Below, one piece after another: positions 21,941-33,162 of a stretch of DNA of 64,000 nt. Under the pieces are notes generated by a model. That model worked only from the letters and a program-made list of their open reading frames with translations, was not told where the DNA came from and did no database searches. Made by a program: the position numbers and the translations under genes. Every line of letters begins with the position of its first letter. The first letter of the stretch is position 1. The DNA comes from Nepenthes gracilis (Eukaryota; Streptophyta; Magnoliopsida; Caryophyllales; Nepenthaceae): the NCBI GenBank assembly GCA_033239525.1, contig BSYO01000031.1, forward strand, positions 310,001-374,000. Direction: 5' to 3'.

Positions 21941-22059
21941 GCTGAAAATCCAAAATAATACTCGAGGAACATGTGAAAAATTCTCAGTGCCCCTAGCACA
22001 AATGAGCAAGAAGTAATGCAAATCTCTAAGGTAAAAATTGGATGACCCGTACCAAATAT

Positions 22060-23270
22060 TCCTCACGAATCAAATAGTTCCAGAAGACGCAGACGAAGCT
22101 AGGCAAGTCAAAAAGACGGTCGGCTGGTACACCATGGTCGATGGACGGCTATATCACCGTAACTACTCGACCCCGTACCTCGGTGCCTCACTCTAGAGGA
22201 GGCTAACTACGCCTTGGGAGAAGTCCATCTCGGGATATGTGGATCGCATGTTGGCGGCAATAACTTAGCATTCAAAATCATGTGCCAAGGTTACTACTAG
22301 CCAACGATGAAAAAGGATATGCTCGAGTTTGTAAAGAGGTGTGAAAACTGCTAGATTCACGGCAATCTTCACCACTAGTCGCCAACCGAGCTGAAACCCT
22401 CCAAGCTCCATAGCCATTCGCACAATAGGGGTTAGATATTCTCGGCCCACTTCCCTTTGCAATAGGGCAAAGGAAATTCATTATCGCGACCATTGACTAC
22501 TTCACCAAGTGGATTGAAGCCATCCCGCTGGCTAAAATCATAGAGCACAATGCTCTTAAATTTGTCCTTAGAATATAGTCAGCAGATTTGGCATTCCAGA
22601 GGCCATCGTCATTAACAACGGAACCTAGTTCTCGGGGAAGTGCTTCACCAAGTATTGCACTAGTCTGGGCATTAGACTGGTCCACATTTCGATGGCATAC
22701 CACAAGCAAACGGATAGGTGGAGGTCATCAATCGTACACTACTCCATGGTCTGAAGTCCAAGCCAGAGAACACAAGGGACTCCTGGGTCAACAAGCTACC
22801 CTCCGTCCTGTGGTCTTACCGGACAGCTCCTAAGGAATCGACTCGTGAGACACACTTTGGTCTCTGCTACGGAACTGAGGTGGTAATTTTAGTCAAAATT
22901 GGGCTCTCGAGTCTCAGGGTTGAGTCTTTGGACCCACAAAGAAACCTCCAAAAAATTTGGGAACACTTAACTTGTTGGAAGAAACCCGCGATGCCGCAAG
23001 GCTACGGACGGCAGCCTACCAACAACGGATCGCGTGCTATTAAAATAAAAGGTAAAAGTGTGACACTTTGATATTAGAGACCTGGTCTTGTGAAACATCG
23101 AGGGAACATGCAAGATCACCAACCGGAATAAACTCTCCACGAATTGGAAGGGTCCCTTCCTAGTCTCCGCTGTCTTGCGAAACGGAGCATATAAAGTCCG
23201 AACCCATAACGGTAAGTTGGTTCCTCAGACATGAAATGCGATCCACCTGAAGCGTTACTTTCAGTAGAAA
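22060..23270 (+). pseudogene. Element C integrase
   Basis: Zinc-binding region HVGGNNLAFK...CENC (about 22247-22352), then GLDILGP with the first catalytic Asp (about 22433), then IVINNGT*F (about 22606-22632), where the second catalytic Asp is Asn and the next codons include a stop. The C-terminal part NKLSTNWKGPFLVSAVLRNGAYKVR (about 23128-23202) is readable. Several frameshifts. Inactive. Confidence 0.8.
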
Positions 23271-23429
23271 CACAGGTAAGTCAACCATCTGCATGCATAT
23301 AGGAACACTTGTCACATTATATCACCTCACTGTAGATTCTTTTCCTTTTCTTTTTCATATGCATGTTTATGTATGTTTGCAGGTTCCCACGACCTAGACT
23401 ACCCCTAAGTCGGACGGGTTTTCATCTGC

Positions 23430-23740
23430 TCGCTATTAAATCCTGGTCATTCGGGCGGCCCATGAGCGATTGTATTTAAACCCTGGTTATCCAAGCGGTC
23501 CATGAGAAGTCGTATTTAAACCCTGGTCATCCAGACGGCCATGATCGGTCGTATTTAAACATTGTTCATCCAAGCAGCCCATGAGCAGTGGTATTTAAAC
23601 CTTGGTCATCCAAGCGGCTCATGAGCGATCGTATTTAAACCCTGGTCATCCAGGCGGCCCACGAGCGGTCATACTTAAACCCTGATCATCCAAGCGGCCT
23701 ACTGAGGGTCGAGTTAAAACTTGGATGACTGAGTGGCCCA
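23430..23740 (+). repeat. Post-integrase minisatellite of element C
   Basis: Seven to eight units of about 40 bp of the form TATTTAAACC-CTGGTCATCCAAG-CGGCCCATGAGCGGTCG. Several units can form a five-base hairpin (CCTGG-TCAT-CCAGG or CTTGG-TCAT-CCAAG). Elements D and E have arrays at the matching place. Confidence 0.85.
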
Positions 23741-24472
23741 TTCGCTTTCAAAAACTCTTAGGGGGATTAAATAGCACGTGCAACGATCTCGTACACTAGG
23801 AAGCAGAGTAACCAGTCAACAACGGTCAGCAGAAGCAGGGTAAACTGCCCAGAACGTTGGCCACCAAGGCACGCGCTAAGGCAGCGCCACCAAACTATTA
23901 CTCGTATGGACAGATCAGACTTGGCGTGATGTCCAAGATATCCATTCAAAGGCCCAAGTCTTTCAGAAAATGATAACACCGTCTTAAGCAAGTTGGACGG
24001 CCAACCCATGCACATAGAGTTGGCCGAAAATCTCAACAACGATGCAAACAAAAGGCAAAAGACTCATAATGTCCATAAAGCTACCATTTCACTGATTACA
24101 TTTATCCAAAAAATACATCAGTTACAAAAGCTAAGGAGGAGTGGAGCAATCAAAGAAGGCACTGATGATCCGTGGCTGACCCGGGGTTCCCCCATGAGCC
24201 TCGAACAATGCTGAGTAGAGCGGTTCTCTGGATTGAGAAATTTGATTGGAAAGTTGGGATCAATCGGCCGGACAATGCGCCAACTAATGTTGATCCCTTC
24301 CCATAACCGACTTCGTGAGGGTGGATGCGGGTGGTCAGCTCATTCTCAACGTGCCTCGTGGCCTGGTCGATCTCATCCTTGAGGCGGGCATTATCTTCTT
24401 TAGCTTATCGCTCTCTTCCACTAGACCCACCGACACCACGGCCTCTCTGAGACTAGCATTCTCTTCTATTAG
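23741..24472. other. Element C, 3' region between minisatellite and antisense ORF
   Basis: Non-coding or decayed. Short ORFs on both strands (23767-24051 minus, 23993-24214 plus) have no recognisable domain. Confidence 0.5.
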
Positions 24473-26152
24473 CTAGGTGTTCTCTACCTCCAAGTTGGCC
24501 AACACGGACCCTAAAGCCACCACGTCCTCCCAGTGCTCTGCTCTCATTGTCTCCAACTCCTCATCAAGCCAAGCAATCAATCTATCCCTATCAGAAATTG
24601 CTAGGTCTCGCTTGCCAATTGCCTTAACAATAGCGCCAAAATTTTTTTCCTTCTGCAAAAACAAGTAGCGTTAGCAGCAATTAGAACTAAAAGGAAAGGG
24701 CAGGTTGCAAAAATTCACCTTCCAAATCCTACGCACCGAAAGCGCTGGCCTGATACAAGATCTCAACTCGGATGGCGGAAGGCCAGAAATGAAGGCCCCT
24801 TCAACAGACCTAGCTGCGGCCTCCACCACCGACTCCTCTAGCAGCTCCGCATCCGGATCATCCATTCCCGCCGGCTCTCCAATAGCGGGCTCCTCTGGCA
24901 TTTCCACGGTCTGTGCAAGCTCCCCATCATCGACCTCCTCCACGATCTCTCCTCTCTAACCCCAGTCGCCGAATGGGGTTCTTTCACAATTGGCATTCCT
25001 GGCTCCTCCTGATTCACCTCAAGAGCAATCTCGACAAATGATGGAACGGCCAACCCAACAGGAGACTCAGCAGGCGCCTCCCGAGATGCCCCGACAGGTG
25101 TCTCCTCTGACAGATTAGTGGTATGCTCAATAATGAGCTCCGAGGAAGGCTCCAACCTCATCAAGTGCTCCGACTGTGGGAGGGCAAGAATGACGCAGCC
25201 GATGGCGGAGCGCGGTCTAGCCCTATAAGCCTCAATGGTGGACTCTTCACCGCCTAAGCTGGAGCTATCTCCTACACCGGCAAGTTGATCGATCAAAACA
25301 GTCCCTAGATCGGGGGAGGTGGATGAGGAAGTCCTTACAGCTGCCACCATCATCGACCTCTTTACCACTAGACTTGAGGGGGACTCCTCGCCGGATGGCT
25401 CACCAATCACCAGAGTCCTAGTTTTCCTCTTCGTAGTAGGCCTCACCACCTTTTGCTCAAGAGACGGAGGCCCCTACTTGGTCTCTCCGAAACTCTAAGT
25501 AGTACTTTTTCACCAATCGGAACAACCACTCCGGGGACTCCATCTCCTCCTCAGAAGGAGTCCCAATGTAAGCATCGGGCACCTTGCCCCATTCTCGAGT
25601 CAATGGCCAGGACTCATTCATACGGACAAAAAAGAACCGATTCTTCCAATTCTTTAAAGAGTTATATATTGTAGTACTAACCTGAAGACTGCCACATGGG
25701 GCTAGGAAAATTCACTCTACTCCCTGGTTGAACTTAAAGAGCACCCTCACCATTGCCACCGTCATCCGTTTCATATGCTAGCGGAGAAATATATAGAAGG
25801 TACACAGGTACCGCACGACATTTGCGTTCTACTGTGTGATAGGGACTTGAAGAGCCGTGAAGATCTCCAATAGCTCATCGGGGACAAGAACACGTAAGCC
25901 ACTCTTCAAGTGGGCCTTGTAGATGGTAACGAAGCCCTCAGGAGGTATACATGCCCTATCTTCCTTGATAGGGACCCGAAAGATTATCTCCTTCAAAATA
26001 TTGTATTCTACGCATGGCTCTTTCACATCGGGTTCTCTAAGGACGGAGGCAATCTCAAGAATGGAAGCTATGAATATGGAAGTAAGGAAAAGTTGTAGAA
26101 CACTCAGAAACTTCTCACTCAAAGAAGATAAAGGAAAGCGTAAAAAATTCAA
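24473..26152 (-). pseudogene. Antisense ORF of element C, Transposase_28-like
   Basis: On the minus strand, opposite to gag-pol. The N-terminal part (26152-25829) includes ACIPPEGFVTIYKAHLKSGL and VPDELLEIFTALQVPITQ, resembling the plant 'putative gypsy type transposon' domain (Pfam Transposase_28, by memory). It is followed by NRFFFVRMNESW (about 25610-25650), a low-complexity acidic and Ser-rich stretch (25449-24838, open for 203 codons), and a coiled-coil end (24664-24473, DRLIAWLDEELETMRAEHWED). The same order occurs in D. Broken by stops and frameshifts. Its role is unknown; Grande-type Tat elements are known to carry an antisense gene in this position. Confidence 0.65.
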
Positions 26153-26574
26153 AAGAAAAAATGAACGGGCAGCTTAAAGGGCAATCTTTAATTGGCATAA
26201 CCGCCTCGTAAAAGATCACCATCATCGTTGCCACGTGGCACCTCCTGAATGGGCACTGACAAATTGGATCCCCCAGTGCATTAATTGCCGAGATCTTTAA
26301 TTCGCCGTGTGCGGACATGTGGTCACCTTTTTGTCTGACAAAATGGCCCATGATGGCGCACCACTCCACTTCCACAAGTTCTCTGGATTCTGGCCTAAAC
26401 GGTTAACTAATCCGGTCAACACTTCTTTCGGCAAATTCTCAAACTATGCCCCAGATAGTCAACCTTTTTGATCAATGCTCCTCTAGAATAGCAGGACTTG
26501 ACAAGCACCAAGGCACGAGACCCACCATAAACATACTGGAGGTAAGAATTCAAACCACCAGTATAATGGGCTAG

Positions 26575-27539
26575 TGACGGGCACGTACGCCCACAATGGT
26601 CTAGCACAAGGAAGAAGAGTGGCCCAAATCCACAATGGTCCACATGTAAACCTAGACGGTCAATACAAACTATTGCCGGACAAAAGGAAAAAGGGACCAA
26701 CATAAGGACGGTCAACTGGCACAAAGGACAGTCAACATTTTTGTTGATCGGCAGTGCTATAGTAGGCCAACCCACGAACAACCATTATGTGGGCCAGTCC
26801 TAATTTGACCTACATTCTCATCTGCAACTAGCAATGGCTCTCTGTCACAAGCAGATTCAGCACTCACCCCATGAGAAAAGCACCGTAAACCCTAGCCATT
26901 GCAAAACACAGAAGGAACGTAATCCTCCCAATGAGCCATTACAGCCATTAATGCCAACGTCCAGAAAGAAAGCTGTTCCAACAGAGCACTAGAATCACGC
27001 ACTCCTACCAAAGGAGGGATGCTCAACTTCTCGGCTATGAGAAAGCCATGGAGTTAACACTCCAGGGCACGTCTTCTTGAAGAAAACAAAATGCTCCCAT
27101 ACCTACTTTAGTTGCTCTCACGTTCCCAGTTCCTTTCTCCAGAGGAATCCCTCAGAGTTCGCCCGTCGTCCTCCCAAGCTCTCACGCTCTTAGGATGCCC
27201 ACACTCTCTTTACCTCCTGTCGCTACGGTTCTCAAAATCCGGGAGACAAGAACCGACGGTCCTCTCGAGCAACATTAACCTCTCCCAACGAGAACTAAAT
27301 CATTCTCATAAACACTCTCTGCTTATCACCCTTATTACGCTCTTTCTTTTACCATCTCGATTCTTGGAAGGTTATTTTACTGACTTAACCGTTAGAGTAT
27401 TTTTGTGAGATCACATCCCGCCGGCACTTGACCTTTCGTTTGTCTTAGTGGTGTGCAGGACCCAAACTCGACGGATGGAGCCGGACTCAACAATCAACGT
27501 AATGCAAACCCATTCGGAGTTTGGTTCCATGACGCATCA
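26575..27539 (+). repeat. 3' LTR of element C
   Basis: From TGACGGG to GACGCATCA, about 965 bp, homologous to 16688-17709 with many differences. ATAGT follows at 27540. Confidence 0.9.
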
Positions 27540-27694
27540 ATAGTCATATTTTTTTATATTATTCTTTTTATAACATGAGTGTTTTTATATTTCAACATTA
27601 CAAAAAAATAAAAAATAAAAATAATTATTTATATATATTTTTAATTGTTTTTAAATATTAAATATGAGCACTCAAATTATCTGAGCCCAAAGAC

Positions 27695-27707
27695 TTTTTT
27701 TTTTTTT
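27695..27707 (-). other. A-tail of LINE G
   Basis: Thirteen T on the plus strand, i.e. a 3' A-tail on the minus strand, directly beside the target duplication. Confidence 0.8.
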
Positions 27708-28119
27708 GGATAAGTAAGTAAATTTGAATTAAAATGTAAAAGAATTACAAAAGAAGCTTATATTCTAATACCGAATGTTTTTCCAACTTTGATATAAAAT
27801 ATAGAGGTTATGACATCTCCTGAGCACATGAAATAAGTCATAAAAGCAGATAAAAAAACACCGACGATGTTATCCATTTGCCAAAATCAGCTCCCTCTAA
27901 CATAATCGACTCCTACCAACTTACCCAAGTGCTTCCTGTAAATCGCCCGCCTCCATTATGATCTCATACTTGGACCATTGAAGCTACAAGTGCAAGGAAA
28001 CTCATCCCAAAATCTCACATTGCTACAGTAGATACTCGGACAAAACCTACCTTGGCCCAATTGAAACAATCACGACCCAATTGAAACACCACCTCCATTG
28101 AGCCAACAGCCCATAGGTC

Positions 28120-28170
28120 GATCAACAAGTTGATCAGCCCAATGCTATTTTTGTCAGTCAAGTCGTTGAC
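28120..28170 (-). repeat. Palindromes in the LINE 3' region, distal pair
   Basis: GATCAAC-AA-GTTGATC (28120-28135) is perfect. GTCAA-GTCG-TTGAC (28157-28170) is the core of a decayed second copy. Both lie in the last 500 bases before the A-tail. Confidence 0.75.
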
Positions 28171-28179
28171 CGGCACTTC

Positions 28180-30544
28180 TGTAATATCTCAGATCCTCAT
28201 TTGGATTATTTTAATATTAATTATAATTTTAGGTATTTCAGCATAGTGAAAATAAATTATGAAAATTTGAGAAATTATCAAAATTTTAGAGTGGCGCCTG
28301 AAATGTGCCTATATTATTATCCGAATACCGATTAAAATTTTAAAATAAAAGAAAGTAAAATATAAAATATAAATATAAATATAATATATATATATAGTAT
28401 AATAATAATAATTATAATAATAATAATAATTATTATTATTATTATTATTATTATTAAAAGAAAAGGAAGGAAAAGAATGGGAAATTAGGAAGAGAAGGGA
28501 GTTGGGGAGAGAGAGGGAGAGTGGAGAGAGAAAGGAAAGGGGGTAGGGTTCGAACGAAGAAGAAGGAGGAGAAAGAAGGAGGAGGAGAAGGGAGAGGATG
28601 AGAGAGGAGAAGGGGTCATCGGCAATGGTAATGGCTCGCCGGTGAGGCCGCGGAGGCTACGGCGTGTGGCGGTAGCGCGAGTTGCGCGAGGAGAGAGGGA
28701 GAGAGACGGCAGCCGCACAGCGGCACTGGCGCCAACAAGGTGATGCCAGAGAGGCTGGTCACGGCCATGTGAGGCGGCACAGTGGTGGAGCGACCACAAC
28801 AGAGTAGCCAGAAGTGGCCAGGAGAGGGCTGCGCACGGAGGAGAACGGAAGAGAGAGGAGGGCGCGCAGTGGCTGAGAGAGGAATCGCCTGATTTGGGAG
28901 TTTCGGGATATCCTTTCTTCAGATCTGTAGAGTATAAAGTCGAGGTAAGCATCCTTTAACCCTATCATTGATCTAATCTAATTTCTGATATATTTTGACT
29001 CTAATAAAATATTTTACTAACATGCATGTATTTTTATATACCCTCAATTTATTAATTATGCACATGCATGTACGTTTTACTAGTCGTGCGGTGATTTTAC
29101 ATGGATATTTATGATTTGGAGGGTTTTCGGACACCCAAACGGTATATATATATATTTGTATATCCATATGTTATGGAACCATGAACCAGGCCTTGCAATA
29201 ATTATACATGCTGCCAGGGGCAGGGTCACTACGGGGCTATGGCGGTCTGAGACCCGAGAAGCAGTTTATGTGATCCGAGGTATGAGATATTGGTATCGCT
29301 CCTAATGGGGAGGTTTAGTCTCAACTGGGATGTATATGATATAGCCACTTCTGCCAAAAGGAAGGTTAAGACGTTCAGTAGCTGACCTACCCCACTGTAT
29401 ATTTAAATGAAAACCATCGTAAGAAATTGACGGAATAATATATTCGAATGTCCTAATATATATAACTAAAACTTGATATTGCACCCAAAGCCGCGAGCAA
29501 TAAAATATACTGAGCAAGTTTCTAATCTATGGGAGACAGAGTACATGGATGGCCTTGAGCTACTTCCCCAAATCGTAGTCGATATAGACGTGGTTACCGA
29601 ACAAGGGTAACTATTCCTCAAGTTGGTATTATTGATCTTTGATTTTTCGATTTCGTGCATACTTTGTATTTCTGCATATATTTGGGTGGATTATAATTTG
29701 AGATACGTGGTTTGACCCACGGACCACGGATGAGCAATAGGAATGTCTCGTACGTATTGACGTGTTAAGCCTTGAAATATGTTTTATATTTATATATTTT
29801 GGTTCTGGTTTCTTGATTTCAATATATGATATATGAGATTTTAATCCGGACGATAGTATGTGTCGCACATGGATGTGGTGACGGTCACGATTCTATAATG
29901 TGACCTCGGATCATATTATATGATCTCGTCTATGAAATTTTATCGGATCGTTATTTATTATTAATATATCTCAGAGGGATTGTTTGATACGGATAATAAT
30001 TTAGTACGAGACATCTCCTTAGTTTTCAGAGATTTACGAATATTGTATTTTATTTTGCGCAATTGTTATGCAATATTCCTGCTTCTGATTTATCTATACT
30101 ATTTTATACAATGTTGGTACTTGCTAAGCTTCAAACTCACGTTTTCATATTTTATTCCTTCAAACTAGTAGCATTGATACGCTTGTGGGAGTGCAAACAT
30201 GATCTGGTGCGGATATCTCTATCGTTGAATAGAGATATTGTATTTGGTATATTTCTAATCTCGAGGTTATGTTATAATTATTATTTATGATCGAATGATA
30301 GACTTGATCTTTGTATGAGAAATATTAGAGTTACATATTTGGATACCTCCCTTATGATGTTTTGTTAGGGGGTCATATATTATATTTGTCCGGATTTATA
30401 TCCAATGGGATCTTGTGTGAGTTTTATTATGTTGGATCCTGTATGTATTCAGATTGTCACGTCCGGTTGACTTTTAAAATTGATGGAAACATTATTATTA
30501 ATTTTATTTTTGACCTGCATATATTATATACTTGGGTCGTGATA
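28180..30544 (+). repeat. 5' LTR of element F
   Basis: 2365 bp. Contains an (AAT/ATT)n run (28397-28456) and, at about 28470-28960, a GC-rich block starting with a purine-rich stretch. That block gives a 155-codon Ser/Pro/Leu-rich minus ORF, which I treat as spurious. The rest is AT-rich. Confidence 0.85.
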
Positions 30545-30548
30545 GAGG

Positions 30549-30558
30549 TGGTATCAGA
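30549..30558 (+). other. Primer-binding site of element F
   Basis: TGGTATCAGA, the initiator methionine tRNA type, four bases after the LTR. Confidence 0.8.
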
Positions 30559-30784
30559 TAAAATGTCGTAAGGAGAGGTATTTTTGATTATTTTGGGTAA
30601 GGAATTGATTGAATATTTGGCACAATAAGTGCAGCCTATGGTGAAGAATGAAAGTTTGGGTCGTAATGATTTAAATTTAACTCGGGAAGTTGATTAAATT
30701 GGCTATGATGGGTCACATGAACGATATTTTGGGTGATTCAATTCAGCAGCCATATGAGAGTTTGGTTGTTTTGTGAAGCGGAGG

Positions 30785-33162
30785 CCGGTTAGGAAAGACC
30801 ATCGTTTGTCGCAAAGATGCTCGATTTCTTGGGTCTGATTGAATATGTTCAGCGATTTGTTGAAAATTTTTCGAGAATTGTAGCTTCGTGGGACATTTGG
30901 CTTAGGAGCGGTAGGTGTGTGCTGGAATTGTGAGGAGAGCTTTCATAGGAAAATGAAGGACGGATTATCAACAATGTTGATTTGGTCAATCCCTGACTGA
31001 TCAAGTTAATCTGTGGTAGATTGTGATGTTTCCAAAGAAGATTTGATGATGTGTTCTAATGCAGCGTATTCGTGTGGTTGCCTATAGATTTGGCGGTTAA
31101 ATGTTTATTATCAAAGTTACTCCACCCATTAATTGGGGTTAGTAGCTATGGTCTTTGCTTTGTGAATTCAAAGGTGTTGTTGCATGAAGTAGGAATTGTG
31201 GTTTCATTGATCATAGATGTTTGAAGAAATTATTTCTCAAATGAATTAATCATATGGCAATGTAAGTGGGTGGACCGCTTAAGGGCTATGATGGCGAAGT
31301 TTTGATGTCACCAAAAAGAAGAATATTATTGGTGATATTTTGGGTCCAAAGCCTTCGGATTTGATGTGCCATATATACATAAGAGAAAGCGGAGCATTAG
31401 TAGCCTCCATGATTTGGCTAACAAGGTTGGCCCATTTATTACCAATTTGGATGATGTATTTAGATGGAAAGTTGACTCGTTGGTATGCTAACGAGATAAT
31501 GAAGTTGCAGGATATTCTAGTTTTGAGGTTTTGATTGTGATCTAATGTTTGTGCCGAATTTCGACACAAGTTCGTATAAGAATTTGAGCACCGGGTTAAA
31601 ATTTGATATGGCAATAATTCGCAATCAAGTGATCAATTTAAGTAGTGCAGTGGTAGCATGTGGGTCTATAGCCTTCATTTGTAGGATTTGATTTGAATTT
31701 TTTGGTAGAGAATCTGATTTGAGATCTGGTTTGAGGGCATTGATTATATGGAGGTTTTGTTGAGTCCTGTAATTTTGGAGAAATATGGCTTCAATTGGAT
31801 CGGTTTGAGATCTCTCAAAATAGAAGGAGATGTGTACCGACGAAGTGGTAGGTAGGTGAATCCATTCTCAACCTATGTGCTTGCTATTCAGGATCAAAGT
31901 TGCATTAGGTGTTGGCGTTGTAATGTCTTCTATCTTCATTTTGAGCAGAGAAGTTGTAGAATTATCGGTGGATAATCCATGCTAGGATTAGGCTTCGAAC
32001 AAAGCTCTTTTCAGCGGAAGAAGCTTTTGTGAAGATCAAAAGTGAAAATCTTTTTGTTTGAGCAGTTATGAAACTGGACACAATCAAACAAAGTCTCAAT
32101 TGTTGGATGAAAGCTTGGGGAGTAGTTGAGGTTGTCAAGAGCTATAGTGGAGTTGAAGTGGTTTGAGTTCGTAAGGAACGTCGGATATTCTCTACTAGTG
32201 GAGTGGCGTGTTAATCATGCGTCTTGTACCTAAAGGAAGAAGCTAAGAAGAAGAAGCCTTCGAGATTTTGTTTTTGGTCTGTTTTAGATGGCGAGGAATT
32301 TGGTAGCAATTTGAATGATGATGGATAAGCTGATGAAGTTGGCTCATTGCTTGCTGATCAGAATGGCATTCTCAAGTTTGACTGTTGGCACATTATCGAG
32401 ATAAGAAAGTTGCAAGGTATTCTAATTTTGAGGCGCTTGATTGCGGTTGGAAACAAATTATCGATCAAAGTTGCGCAATGGAAGTGTATAGACTCACAGC
32501 TATCGGTTACAAGATTTAATTTGATAATTGAAGGAAGATATCAGATTTGCGGCTTGATTAGAGGTTTGAGAAGAGTATTAGATATTTCAAAAGCATCCTG
32601 AAGAAAAGAATTTTGAGTTTCGGGGGAAATTGATAGATTAAGGTTGAGGTTCGATTAGTCTTTTAAGGTTTTGCAGCGAACTGGAGATATGGCCAGCAGA
32701 TTAGCATTGCCCCGAGTTTGGTGGATCGTGATGATGTGTTTTCTATATGTTTGTTGAGAGAAATAGATGTTGATTCTTAGCATGCGATCGAGCGTCAATT
32801 GATGCTTATTTCGATGAGCTATTTTATATTAAAGGTTTTGGCCCAAATTTTGAGATAGAAGGGATCAAGTATTGAGAAATAAGACTACCATTTTGATTAT
32901 GATGTTTTTGGAAAATCTTTCGGTGAAGAAAATATGTATATGATCCATTCCATGTGATTGGGCTTGAGTCATTGAAAATTGGTGAGAATTTATCGTATGT
33001 TGGGGTTTTAGTTCTGATATTGAGATAGAAAGATCAAGTATTAATGATCAAATTTTTGGAAGAATCATTTGGTTGAGGTTAAGTCTAGAAGAATTATTCT
33101 TATTTGTTCATTAATTGATGTGCATAAATTTTAAGGATGAAATTTTTGTAAGAAGGAGAGAG
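30785..33162 (+). pseudogene. Element F pol remnants
   Basis: RFLGLIEYVQRFVENFSRIVAS (30822-30887) is the end of a Ty3 RT. RNase H-like sequence with many stops follows (about 31015-31200, VDCDVSKEDLM, then VVAYRFGG). LAHLLPIWMMYLDGKL (about 31423-31470) is integrase core. A second integrase-like stretch (LAHCLLIRMAFSS, 32338-32450) repeats it. The end reads DEIFVRRREC at 33137-33166. Gag, protease and most of RT are missing. Non-functional. Confidence 0.65.

Larger units (their letters stand above)
16688..27539 (+). mobile_element. Element C: Ty3 Tat-lineage retrotransposon, dead
   Basis: 10.85 kb, bounded by a perfect ATAGT duplication (16683-16687, 27540-27544). LTRs are 16688-17709 and 26575-27539. 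Domain order on the plus strand is gag, protease, RT, RNase H, a second archaeal-type RNase H, integrase; the second RNase H marks the Tat lineage. After integrase come a minisatellite (about 23430-23740) and a long antisense ORF on the minus strand (24473-26152). Many stops and frameshifts break every domain, so it cannot move by itself. Confidence 0.9.

Noticed and set aside
28485..28952. 155-codon minus ORF, Ser/Pro/Leu-rich
   Set aside because: It arises from the purine-rich and GC-rich block of element F's LTR; the matching block in the other LTR does not keep the frame, and there is no domain.
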